41,162 nt of DNA, taken from the NCBI GenBank assembly GCA_003602415.1, contig QQSK01000007.1, positions 15,438 through 56,599 on the forward strand, read 5' to 3'. Under the pieces are notes generated by a model, which made no database searches, was not told where the DNA came from, and saw only the letters and a list, made by a program, of their open reading frames with translations. Positions 23,401 to 30,495 of the stretch are shown one piece after another. Made by a program: the position numbers and the translations under genes. Source of the stretch: Candidatus Poseidoniales archaeon (GTDB taxonomy: Archaea > Thermoplasmatota > Poseidoniia > Poseidoniales > Poseidoniaceae). Numbering within the stretch: the first letter of the stretch is position 1; the number at the start of each line of letters is the position of its first letter.

Positions 23401-25380
23401 GTCACATTTACCAATACTCACGACTCAGTTGGAGTAGTCAAACATAAAGTGACACTAGAAGGAAACGGAGTCAGTGCTCAATACTCAACATTAAGATTCA
23501 AAATCGTAGTCGATGATTTCGAAGTTGGAGCGAAGACAGGTCTAACAATTTCAGATGGAGAAGCAGTACTTGGATTCGTAGGGATACCTAATGGTGAAGG
23601 AAATTCGAACGGTGGAGGTCTACTCTTCACAACAAGGGATGGAGAGTTACATGCTCGGACATTAAATCCTAACTTTGCAATGCCGGGAGATACTCTAATC
23701 GAATCTAATTGGGCTGGTGAATTTGCTTTCGTGTTAAGGGAAGATAACCGTGTTCACTTGGCTTGGACCAAGAGATTTGATGATCAGCAAGGATACACGA
23801 TGTCAGATATGGGAATGGCAAGCATTGGATTGCTTGGAGATTTGAGTACTACCTCCTCTCATCTAACCCCTCTAAAGCAATCTGAGGGAAGCTATTGGGG
23901 ACTGGACATGGCTGTTAACGGAGATGAGATTGTCCTAGCAGGATATCACAGAGATATTTTGACCGGAGGTTCATGGAACGACATCACCAATGTTTTCATG
24001 ATTCACAATGTTGATGCTAAATCTAATTCAGGATGGACTACGAAAATGAATGTTCTTTCAGACATTGACATCAAACCACAAGATGGTGATGCGCTAGCAG
24101 TTGGAATTGGTGAAGATGAAATTCATCTTCTGTATCAAGCAATGCGTGATGATGTAACCGGTATAGAGCGTGTAGGATTGTTTTATGCTCACGGAGTCAT
24201 ATCTCAAACGCCTTTCAATTTCCAAGCACCTGCAGGTGATGATGCAAGCCATCCAGAGATGATGGTTATCGATTACAAGGATGAAGATGTCTTGGTAGCC
24301 GCTTGGATTGAAGGAAGTGGTAGGTCTGCAGAAATTGTTAGCGTTGTTCAAGATTCAATATGGTCTGTCGATATTGAAGAATACAGCAATGTTTCTTCAC
24401 CAGGTGCAACGAAAATAGTGATGATGAAAGATTCAGATGATAGCATAAAGGTCTACCATGACGAAATTGGAATCTATGGCCCAGTTACTCGTTATGGAAT
24501 GTATATGGTTGGAGATTCTGAAATCGGTTTGTCAAATCTGATTGCTGAAGGACATATCATTGGAGCAGGTAGTATTGGACAAGATGCAATTGTAATCATG
24601 TCATCTCCTTCTGGTCAAATCAGTGGTAAAAAGGTCGCATATCTCTACCCTTCAGACAATCAGGACGGCGATGATTCCTTCCTAGACATATTGCTAAGCC
24701 CTCTGCCTGGAGAAAATCGTGAAGAGAAGATGATGTCTTTAGCGGCATTGGGCGCCTTCTTTGTTGTACTATTCACATTGGTAGTCGTAGTTCTCAAGCG
24801 TTCTCATAGGGAAGAAGAAGAACTGGAAGTTTCTGCTGAATCAAGCGATTTAGAGTTGCTATTAGAAACCGAAGAAGACGATGGCCCACTTGTAGCAATA
24901 GATACAGATGGTGAATCCGAGTTGGTTGTATCAACAATTCCTAATGTGATTTTAGAAGATATGGAAGAAGATGACTCGAGAGACTTGTCTTCTGAATTAG
25001 AAGCCAAAGTAGAAGCTGGAACAGCATCTAAGAGATTAGAAAGAAGGATGAAGCGTAAGAGCGATAGAGAAGCAAAAGAGATCTTTGAAAACATCTCAAA
25101 GAGTCTTCCTCCATTACCTGCTCCGGGAGCAATTCTACCTTCTCCTGATGAGTTACCTATGCCTCCTGCGCCTAAGATTGAGGATTTACCACCTCTACCT
25201 GCTATACCGCTGCCAGGTGAATTACCAATGCCTCCTGCACCGGGAGCGTTACCTCTTCCGGCAATTCCTGCACCTGAGAGAAAGGTAACTTGCGCCTCTT
25301 GTGGTGCCAGTTTAACAGTAAAGGACATGACATTGAGAAGAATGGATTGTCCAATCTGTTCTGAAGTAATCAACATGTGA
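20488..25380 (+). CDS. Giant membrane-anchored subtilisin-like (S8) serine protease
   Basis: A 1630-residue secreted protease. A signal peptide (1-24) ends at ASA and a prodomain-like region follows. The catalytic triad is Asp205 (IAVLDSGVDNEH), His262 (GHGTHVAG) and Ser471 (DGTSMATPVVSG), with oxyanion Asn375 (AAGNDG). About 560-770 are Ig-like or beta-sandwich modules, and 772-880 and 892-1010 are CARDB-like adhesion repeats. The next 400 residues resemble a beta-propeller or other beta-rich region. A single helix (about 1416-1438, ALGAFFVVLFTLVVVVLKR) anchors it. The cytoplasmic tail is acidic, then basic, then Pro/Leu-rich, and ends in a C-x2-C...C-x2-C zinc ribbon (about 1602-1625). It probably digests proteins at the cell surface to feed a heterotroph. 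GlmS starts 9 bases after its stop. Confidence 0.93.
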   Translation: MKDIKALLLVTVFLLSIFSSMASAMPHEEEQIISEVDDRMPFRGDKFSTEDYGWWFSYGPDINFDGMDDRLERVIAGEESESTTAIIGADGRKTVAIVVDYAWHPGQHEIDELVAILRSHGWEAEGSWFQVLDSLDAIVVDHVPVSALLEIHAIESVVVVEMQNVMYPTLETANPATRIQPSDVYSGTVYDRGYDGEGIVIAVLDSGVDNEHRSLNDFDDQNDEPDLDPNSYDDQKWVAGYDATSQAANPDGSQDPDDGQGHGTHVAGIALGTGDSSRVHIGAAPGAFLVDIKVLTDSGGTNSQNSINGIQWMINNKDTDWGNGAIGIQIGQMSFGSIGNPINQDNGDNGTGAEARLVNNATYDHDISCIVAAGNDGKNRIASPGSADGAITIGSADNADTINRTDDFMASYSNSGPRVSDNDDDDWDELKPDITAYGSGIYSASAATGTSFPGSPRPTADSSYESKDGTSMATPVVSGVVALMLQADSSLTPVEIKDILRNSSELKGNPTEPSVSDRWNDEWGFGLLDASCAVDTVLERNCTPLTNGGGGVVVPPTNDTSEGIIVDNPENGTWFTAGDITRISGSVIANSGPWNSVEIRLTQYYEPSSDKDEEILMDWTTAGGELESWYLDVLIKEDWYDLDATVVVVEVNALGDEDLVSSEARWGYIGKMMVSFGSPSSGSTLTDTVSFSGTAQGIEPSKLLYRVNSEEWRDAHLFDEESNDPQDWSFTWDSTEVSDGSHKISIKLVNVSGSESDIVRRTFTIDNEPAAPELRFQGSVQILDQDLPADKAVAGTILEIHFNVVNTGDEDATDLHLKLDAPGSESSTYPSEGKIPRLEQGETVSVILWWWATDAGIHDVTIQIDPNGLMNDDESDNQYTFQFEIEERPVEPTLRFLTSAVTTYPSIPSPSVDDDNPKPYTVNVRIDNLGQTDARDIKATLYTWMETGWVEGDSRMISIIPGSTSSSGNAKVTFTNTHDSVGVVKHKVTLEGNGVSAQYSTLRFKIVVDDFEVGAKTGLTISDGEAVLGFVGIPNGEGNSNGGGLLFTTRDGELHARTLNPNFAMPGDTLIESNWAGEFAFVLREDNRVHLAWTKRFDDQQGYTMSDMGMASIGLLGDLSTTSSHLTPLKQSEGSYWGLDMAVNGDEIVLAGYHRDILTGGSWNDITNVFMIHNVDAKSNSGWTTKMNVLSDIDIKPQDGDALAVGIGEDEIHLLYQAMRDDVTGIERVGLFYAHGVISQTPFNFQAPAGDDASHPEMMVIDYKDEDVLVAAWIEGSGRSAEIVSVVQDSIWSVDIEEYSNVSSPGATKIVMMKDSDDSIKVYHDEIGIYGPVTRYGMYMVGDSEIGLSNLIAEGHIIGAGSIGQDAIVIMSSPSGQISGKKVAYLYPSDNQDGDDSFLDILLSPLPGENREEKMMSLAALGAFFVVLFTLVVVVLKRSHREEEELEVSAESSDLELLLETEEDDGPLVAIDTDGESELVVSTIPNVILEDMEEDDSRDLSSELEAKVEAGTASKRLERRMKRKSDREAKEIFENISKSLPPLPAPGAILPSPDELPMPPAPKIEDLPPLPAIPLPGELPMPPAPGALPLPAIPAPERKVTCASCGASLTVKDMTLRRMDCPICSEVINM

Positions 25381-25389
25381 GGATTTTTC

Positions 25390-27210
25390 ATGTGTGGAAT
25401 TTTTGGATTTATTGGAAACCGTGCTGCGGCACCACTGCTTGTAGAAGGGCTACGTCGCTTGGAATATCGTGGCTACGATTCATCAGGAATTGTAGTAAGA
25501 AATGGGGATTTACAAGTTTACAAGAAGGTTGGAAAGGTTTCAGAATTGTCCAAGATTCTTCCAAATCATATCGAGGGAAATTCAGGTATTGCTCATACTA
25601 GATGGGCAACACACGGAGGAGTAACAGACTCTAATGCACATCCTCATTTGAGCGAAAATGGTGATGTAGCAGTAGTACATAATGGAATTATTGACAATGC
25701 ACGTGGAATTAGAAAACGCCTTGAAGACAGAGGTTTCGAGTTAAAATCGGAAACAGATTCTGAAGCGCTAGTCCATATGATTACCATCGGATTGGATTCA
25801 GGACAAGAACCTCTAGAAGCAGTTAGACAAACTCTCAACAGATTGAGTGGCACATGGGGTCTTTGTGTATTGTTCAAAGAACACGACATGATTATTTGTG
25901 CCAGAAACGGCTCACCACTTATCTTAGGTCAAGGCGATGGTGAATCCTTCATCTCTTCAGACCCTCACGCATTATCTCGTCACACCCAGAATATTTTCTT
26001 CCTAGAAGACGGTGACATGGCTGTCATCAATAAGGATGGAATTGATATTTCGAGATTAGAAGGTGGTTCATCTTCAACCAGCATGACTGTGATTGAAGAT
26101 GATTGGGGAGAAGCTGACATGGCAGGTTATCCACATTTCATGCTAAAAGAAATTCATGAGCAACCAGAAGCACTCCGCAGATGTATATCAGGAAGACTAG
26201 ATCGAGCAAATGGTAGCGCTAAATTGGGAGGATTGAAGCTTGAACCAGTTCGCCTTAGGTCTGCTCCTCACGTCAGATTGATCGGTTGTGGAACTGCATT
26301 AAACGCTTGTAAAATAGGTCAACTAGCCATCGAAAGTCTAGCCCGTATACCCGCAGTTGCACATGTTGCTAGTGAGTTTAGGTACAACGACCCGGTGATT
26401 AATCCAAATGCAATTCACTTTGCAGTGTCTCAATCTGGTGAAACAGCAGACACATTATCTGCAGTAAAAGAAATTCAACTCAAAGGAGGAGATGTACACG
26501 GTATAGTCAATGTAGTTGGCTCAACCATTGCAAGACTTTGTGGCCAAGGCGTATACATCCATAGTGGCCCAGAGCAAGCAGTTGCTTCAACTAAAGCATT
26601 CACGAATATGGTTGCATCCCTACTATTATTCGCACTTAGGATTGGCAGAACTCGCTCATTCTCAAGAGAGCGCGGGCGCTCAATTATCGACGATTTTCAA
26701 AAGATTCCGGACCTGATGGAAAATTATCTTTCGAACCCAGGTCCTATCGATGAAGCAGTGGAATTGCTAAAGGAGGCAAAGAGTGTTTTATTCTTAGGTA
26801 GAGGATTATCTGCTCCAGTTGCCAGTGAAGGCGCTTTGAAACTGATGGAAATAGCATACATCCCTTGCTTAGCCTACCCTGCTGGTGAAATGAAGCATGG
26901 GCCAATCGCTCTTCTTGAAGAGGGTAGTCCTGTTGTTGTAATCGCACCTAATGATAGGCATAGAGAGAAAACGATTTCCTCGATGCATGAGTGTAAAGCT
27001 AGAGGTGCTAAGATAATTTTAATCCACGAGGAAGGCGATTCGATTTCTGAAGAAGCAGATGTCTCGATTGCAATTCCAAAATGTGATTCAATTCTAACTC
27101 CTCTACTATCTGTCGTTCCTACTCAACTAATCGCATACAAAGTAGCATTAGCATTAGGATGCGACGTGGACAGACCACGTAACCTTGCCAAATCAGTCAC
27201 TGTAGAGTGA
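25390..27210 (+). CDS. glmS: Glutamine-fructose-6-phosphate aminotransferase (isomerizing)
   Basis: A 606-residue enzyme making glucosamine-6-phosphate from fructose-6-phosphate and glutamine, the entry to UDP-GlcNAc and envelope or N-glycan sugars. The N-terminal class II amidotransferase begins MCGIFGFIG, with nucleophile Cys2 exposed after Met removal. LRRLEYRGYDSSGI, HTRWATHGG and HNGIIDN follow. Two SIS domains follow with GCGTALNACKIG, SQSGETADTL, LGRGLSAPVASEGALKL, and the C-terminal PRNLAKSVTVE motif that is nearly invariant in GlmS. The length is typical (about 600). Its stop codon directly abuts the stop of the convergent KaiC-like gene. Confidence 0.97.
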   Translation: MCGIFGFIGNRAAAPLLVEGLRRLEYRGYDSSGIVVRNGDLQVYKKVGKVSELSKILPNHIEGNSGIAHTRWATHGGVTDSNAHPHLSENGDVAVVHNGIIDNARGIRKRLEDRGFELKSETDSEALVHMITIGLDSGQEPLEAVRQTLNRLSGTWGLCVLFKEHDMIICARNGSPLILGQGDGESFISSDPHALSRHTQNIFFLEDGDMAVINKDGIDISRLEGGSSSTSMTVIEDDWGEADMAGYPHFMLKEIHEQPEALRRCISGRLDRANGSAKLGGLKLEPVRLRSAPHVRLIGCGTALNACKIGQLAIESLARIPAVAHVASEFRYNDPVINPNAIHFAVSQSGETADTLSAVKEIQLKGGDVHGIVNVVGSTIARLCGQGVYIHSGPEQAVASTKAFTNMVASLLLFALRIGRTRSFSRERGRSIIDDFQKIPDLMENYLSNPGPIDEAVELLKEAKSVLFLGRGLSAPVASEGALKLMEIAYIPCLAYPAGEMKHGPIALLEEGSPVVVIAPNDRHREKTISSMHECKARGAKIILIHEEGDSISEEADVSIAIPKCDSILTPLLSVVPTQLIAYKVALALGCDVDRPRNLAKSVTVE

Positions 27211-27930
27211 TTACTGGATTGTAAATCTCTGGTCGTTAGAATTCCAAAGAATTGGTGAGTAGCCCAGTTTGTGGTGGGTGTGACGCATTTTGATAACACC
27301 TAGTTTTCTAGTAATGTCGTCACCCTTTCTTTCCATCGTTAGATGCATAACTCCGTCAGAAAGGTAGTCTTCAACACCGTATTCACCGAATTGCTTGTGG
27401 TCTTCTCCAGTCATTTCACAGATGAAGAATGAGGTTAGTTCTAGTCTTCTACATGCTTCGAACAATCTGAAAATCTCATCACGAGGGTTTTCCATCTTGG
27501 TAAGAGTGAAGAAAGCACCTAATGAATCGAATACGAGTAATTCAAAACCAATCGATTGTCGATATGATGTCAGCTGTTTGATGAGTTGTCCCATCCAATC
27601 AATCCTGTTGCTCATTCCTTGTTCATCCAACTGAACTCTCAAATCGGAAAGGTCGATAATTGCGATTCTGTTTCTGACTCGAGGGTCATCTACATTCATT
27701 CCCATGTTGGACATGTGAGATCTTAGCGAGTCTTTCCCTTGTTCGAGAGTGACATAAATTCCGCTTGTTTCACCATATAGTACAGCGTTGTACAATAGTG
27801 AAAATGTCACGGAAGATTTCATTGCACCGGATTGTCCAGCAACAATACAAATGTGCCCTTGAGGGATGCCTCCCTGCATATTTTCATCTAATCCTGCAAT
27901 GTGTGTTGGAATCCTTTCAATCTCACTCAC
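27211..27930 (-). CDS. KaiC/RAD55-family RecA-like ATPase with atypical Walker A
   Basis: A 239-residue single RecA domain of the COG0467 type. GLDENMQGGIPQGHICIVAG (13-32) is the family start and the P-loop is GQSGAMKSS (32-40), where the glycine normally just before the lysine is Met. Strand and Walker B are FELLVFDSLGAFF (about 129-141), with KMRHTHHKLG near the C-terminus. Such proteins act in signalling, motility (FlaH) or recombination regulation; no specific role can be fixed, and no archaellum genes are nearby. The start is GTG at 27930, supported by GGTGAG 5 bases upstream. It is divergent from the Maf-like gene. Confidence 0.8.
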   Translation of the reverse strand: MSEIERIPTHIAGLDENMQGGIPQGHICIVAGQSGAMKSSVTFSLLYNAVLYGETSGIYVTLEQGKDSLRSHMSNMGMNVDDPRVRNRIAIIDLSDLRVQLDEQGMSNRIDWMGQLIKQLTSYRQSIGFELLVFDSLGAFFTLTKMENPRDEIFRLFEACRRLELTSFFICEMTGEDHKQFGEYGVEDYLSDGVMHLTMERKGDDITRKLGVIKMRHTHHKLGYSPILWNSNDQRFTIQ

Positions 27931-27993
27931 GCCGTCTCACCAGTACGGTGTAATAGCGATGTTCTCTTCAAGGTGACCCCCAAACGGCCAGTT

Positions 27994-28545
27994 ATGGGAA
28001 TCTGGCTGGCTAGTGCTTCCGAGCGTCGCGCACAGATTCTAAATGATAGATTCGGAGAGATTCATATTCAATCACTTCCTGATGTTGATGAGACTCCACC
28101 CACCGGAACAGTCTCATCTCAAGTGCTCACAATTTGCCGCAGAAAATCCGAAGCGGTTCCACCAAATCATGGCTTCAATGCAGTAGTGGTAGCGGACACA
28201 ATGGTGGGTGACCCTGATGATGCCAATGCTGCAATGGGTAAAGCCGATGATGAGTTGATGGCAGCATCGATGCTCAAGAGGCTGTCTGGGCGTCGACATC
28301 AGGTTTGGTCTGCAACGGGGGTACAGATATGTGGCGATTGGACTTTTTTTGTTGAGTCTGCAGTAGTGGAGGTAGATGAATTATCAATCGAGGTGATTGG
28401 AGAATTGATTCAATCCGGCTCCTGGAAAGGTAAAGCCGGCTCATATGATCTAGCAGGAAAAATGGGAAATTATGCAAGATTAGTTGATGGTGATGAATTA
28501 GCGGTTCTAGGGTTTTCACCTAGCGCTCTAAGATTGTTGGATTAA
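27994..28545 (+). CDS. Maf/HAM1-like nucleotide pyrophosphatase
   Basis: A 183-residue Maf-family protein. Maf proteins hydrolyse non-canonical or excess nucleoside triphosphates (dTTP, UTP or modified bases) to monophosphates. Family motifs are LASASERR (5-12, usually LASxSPRR, with Glu here in place of Pro), VVADTMV (the conserved Asp), a Lys-containing MLKRLSGRRHQVWSATGV segment, and KAGSYDLAGKMG. ATG at 27994 is the natural family start; the frame extends upstream to 27901 only through the start of the divergent gene. Its stop overlaps that of the convergent membrane protein gene. The variant motifs make the exact substrate uncertain. Confidence 0.8.
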   Translation: MGIWLASASERRAQILNDRFGEIHIQSLPDVDETPPTGTVSSQVLTICRRKSEAVPPNHGFNAVVVADTMVGDPDDANAAMGKADDELMAASMLKRLSGRRHQVWSATGVQICGDWTFFVESAVVEVDELSIEVIGELIQSGSWKGKAGSYDLAGKMGNYARLVDGDELAVLGFSPSALRLLD

Positions 28546-29864
28546 TCTTCTACATCAAATCCTGAACCCAATTTAGGATTGGATAGATATTTGTCATAGA
28601 ACATTGGAGTTTTATACCAATTATCTAGACTGAAGAATGTTTCTTTTAACCAATAAATCAAGATTAAAAGGTAAGATAAAGTAAACATTGCAATACCAAT
28701 TTTAGGGTATTGTTCAATAGGTTTAGAATTCTGCCAACTTGTAAACATCGAATAAGCTGTTATCAGCACCGCGATATTGATTGAAAGCAAAATCAAAATT
28801 TTGGATTTTCTAACATGTATTGACACCTTTTTATGGTCTTCATGTAGATAAATTGCAAAGCCCCATAGTACTTGGAAGGCAACTCCGAAAATCAGAATCC
28901 ATCTTTGGTATGACATCATAGCATCAGTAGTTTGAACGTAAGACATTGCCTCCATATATCCTGCAAAACCGATTACTGGCATCCATAATACTCCTGCCAT
29001 AACCATTTTACTATGAGGCATTTCTTCAATGATTTGCGAAATGATTTTCTTTGGATTTAGCATAATGAAGAAGAACATGTAAGGAATAAATTGCAAAATA
29101 GCAGATAACCTATTCGAGATGTCGTCTCTCTCGACAAGTGGTTCTGAAAACAATGCCAGTAGCAATAATAATGCGTAAATCGCAAACACCTTGCCAATAT
29201 TGTTAGGAGATATAATCTCCCAATCTAATCTACGATTGAAGTGGGAAATAATTACTGTACCAATAGTTAGAGGAATGAAGAATTCAAAAACCAAATCTTC
29301 TGCAAAATCTCCAAGGCCTGAAATCTCATTTCTCAAAACCCAACATCCAAGAATTATTAATCCAATAATAGGCATTAATGCTCCGATTGAATAAGAAAAG
29401 GGGCCTAATTTTTTGTCCTCTGATTTTTTATTCTTGATGATTGTCATTGCGGGGTTTCTAAGAATCATTAGTGATCCACATAGCAATGTTATACCAACTG
29501 TTGCAAGTGAATTGAAAATCTCTTCTTTACCGCTCAAAATCGCTAAAATAATTGCAATTTGCCCACTTACATTCATGCCAATATAGATTCGCATAACACT
29601 CTTGTCAAATCCTTTGACATCATATATAATCGGCAACAAACTGAATCCTAATCCTGCAATTAGACACATCATCCAACCCATGGCTAATTGCATTCGTAAT
29701 GCAAGCCTAATGTCATCTAAATTCGATTCATAGAAATCTTCTCCATTTGTTCCTACCCATATCGCAGTGAGCATAAACAAAAATTGCATAACCACGCTAG
29801 CCAGCATTAAATGAATGTATGAACCTGAAGACCAAGGACTTCCGTTCAAATCATCATCAGACAT
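28542..29864 (-). CDS. Uncharacterised polytopic membrane protein
   Basis: A 440-residue protein with about 11-12 predicted membrane helices, starting at about residue 18 (HLMLASVVMQFLFMLTAIWV). The third helical region MQLAMGWMMCLIAGLGFSLLPI vaguely recalls NnrS or oxidase subunit folds, but the heme-ligand histidines of those families are missing, so I do not assign it. The N- and C-termini are hydrophilic, and the C-terminal ending SGFDVED is acidic. It starts 4 bases after the stop of the SepF-like gene and closes the operon containing the two PKD surface proteins, so it may be a membrane partner of that group. The A/T-rich codon usage in this stretch is higher than in its neighbours. Confidence 0.65.
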   Translation of the reverse strand: MSDDDLNGSPWSSGSYIHLMLASVVMQFLFMLTAIWVGTNGEDFYESNLDDIRLALRMQLAMGWMMCLIAGLGFSLLPIIYDVKGFDKSVMRIYIGMNVSGQIAIILAILSGKEEIFNSLATVGITLLCGSLMILRNPAMTIIKNKKSEDKKLGPFSYSIGALMPIIGLIILGCWVLRNEISGLGDFAEDLVFEFFIPLTIGTVIISHFNRRLDWEIISPNNIGKVFAIYALLLLLALFSEPLVERDDISNRLSAILQFIPYMFFFIMLNPKKIISQIIEEMPHSKMVMAGVLWMPVIGFAGYMEAMSYVQTTDAMMSYQRWILIFGVAFQVLWGFAIYLHEDHKKVSIHVRKSKILILLSINIAVLITAYSMFTSWQNSKPIEQYPKIGIAMFTLSYLLILIYWLKETFFSLDNWYKTPMFYDKYLSNPKLGSGFDVED

Positions 29865-29868
29865 GTTA

Positions 29869-30483
29869 TCACATCAATATTGGTGCAAGTCCTAACTGGT
29901 TTTTACCTACATCCATGGTAACATCACTTCCAGGGATTAGTAGTAATTTGTCGGATTCATCCAATGCAAAAATATCTATTCCAATATCATCAGCCATTTG
30001 TTTTAGTATTCTACGGCATGCATTTGTTTGAGTATCCATATGGATTAATCCATTCAAATCTACAATTACAGTGTCTCCTCGATGTAGTCTGTCATGGATT
30101 TGCCTAATCGGCAATCTGTGCATCTTGTCAGGTACAACATATCTTAGCGCTCTATCGGGGAATCCTGAAGATTTCGAAGAGTAGTTCGATAGGTCATGGA
30201 ATGGAATTCCATCAGGAGTGACAGGTCCAGTCCATCCTTTGGGTATCACAGGTGTACTCCTTATTGGAGGAGGTATTCGAAGCGGTTCAGAAACAGGTTC
30301 TACCTTTTCCTCGATTACTTCTGCCACTAGCGGTTCGTTGATTTCATCATCAGGATTTACCAATGTCAACTGTTGTCCAGGCGCCTCTTCAGCCTTCACC
30401 TTTTTTTTCTTGGTGCGCTTTACTGCTTCTTGAGCAGGAGCTTCAGGATCTGGAAATCCAAAAAACTGCCACAGCGTCCCCAT
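29869..30483 (-). CDS. SepF-like cell-division protein (FtsZ membrane anchor)
   Basis: A 204-residue protein. Residues 1-10 (MGTLWQFFGF) form a short amphipathic, membrane-seeking helix, as in SepF. Residues 11-125 are a Lys- and Glu/Pro-rich disordered linker. Residues 135-190 match the SepF core: GDTVIVDLNGL, then a helix RRILKQMADDI, then GIDIFALDESDKLLLIPGSDV, which parallels the GDI-x-L...P-x-GV pattern of archaeal SepF. In archaea with FtsZ, SepF tethers FtsZ to the membrane and helps build the division ring. FtsZ is not in the window. It lies 12 bases after a PKD surface protein and 4 bases before a membrane protein, suggesting shared expression. The core is divergent, so the call is probable rather than certain. 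Confidence 0.68.
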   Translation of the reverse strand: MGTLWQFFGFPDPEAPAQEAVKRTKKKKVKAEEAPGQQLTLVNPDDEINEPLVAEVIEEKVEPVSEPLRIPPPIRSTPVIPKGWTGPVTPDGIPFHDLSNYSSKSSGFPDRALRYVVPDKMHRLPIRQIHDRLHRGDTVIVDLNGLIHMDTQTNACRRILKQMADDIGIDIFALDESDKLLLIPGSDVTMDVGKNQLGLAPILM

Positions 30484-30495
30484 CTTTTCTCACTC

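Noticed and set aside
24804-25391. Antisense open frame opposite the subtilase tail
   Set aside because: Ser- and Gly-rich translation mirrors the acidic/Pro-rich sense tail; no start context or family motif.
27936-27953. CACC-AGTAC-GGTG mini-hairpin that would hide the ribosome site of the KaiC-like gene
   Set aside because: Only a 4-bp stem, likely chance; noted because the GGTGAG site is in one arm.
28542-29864. Assignment of the polytopic membrane protein as NnrS or an oxidase subunit I relative
   Set aside because: The resemblance is limited to one helix and the required heme-ligand histidines are absent.
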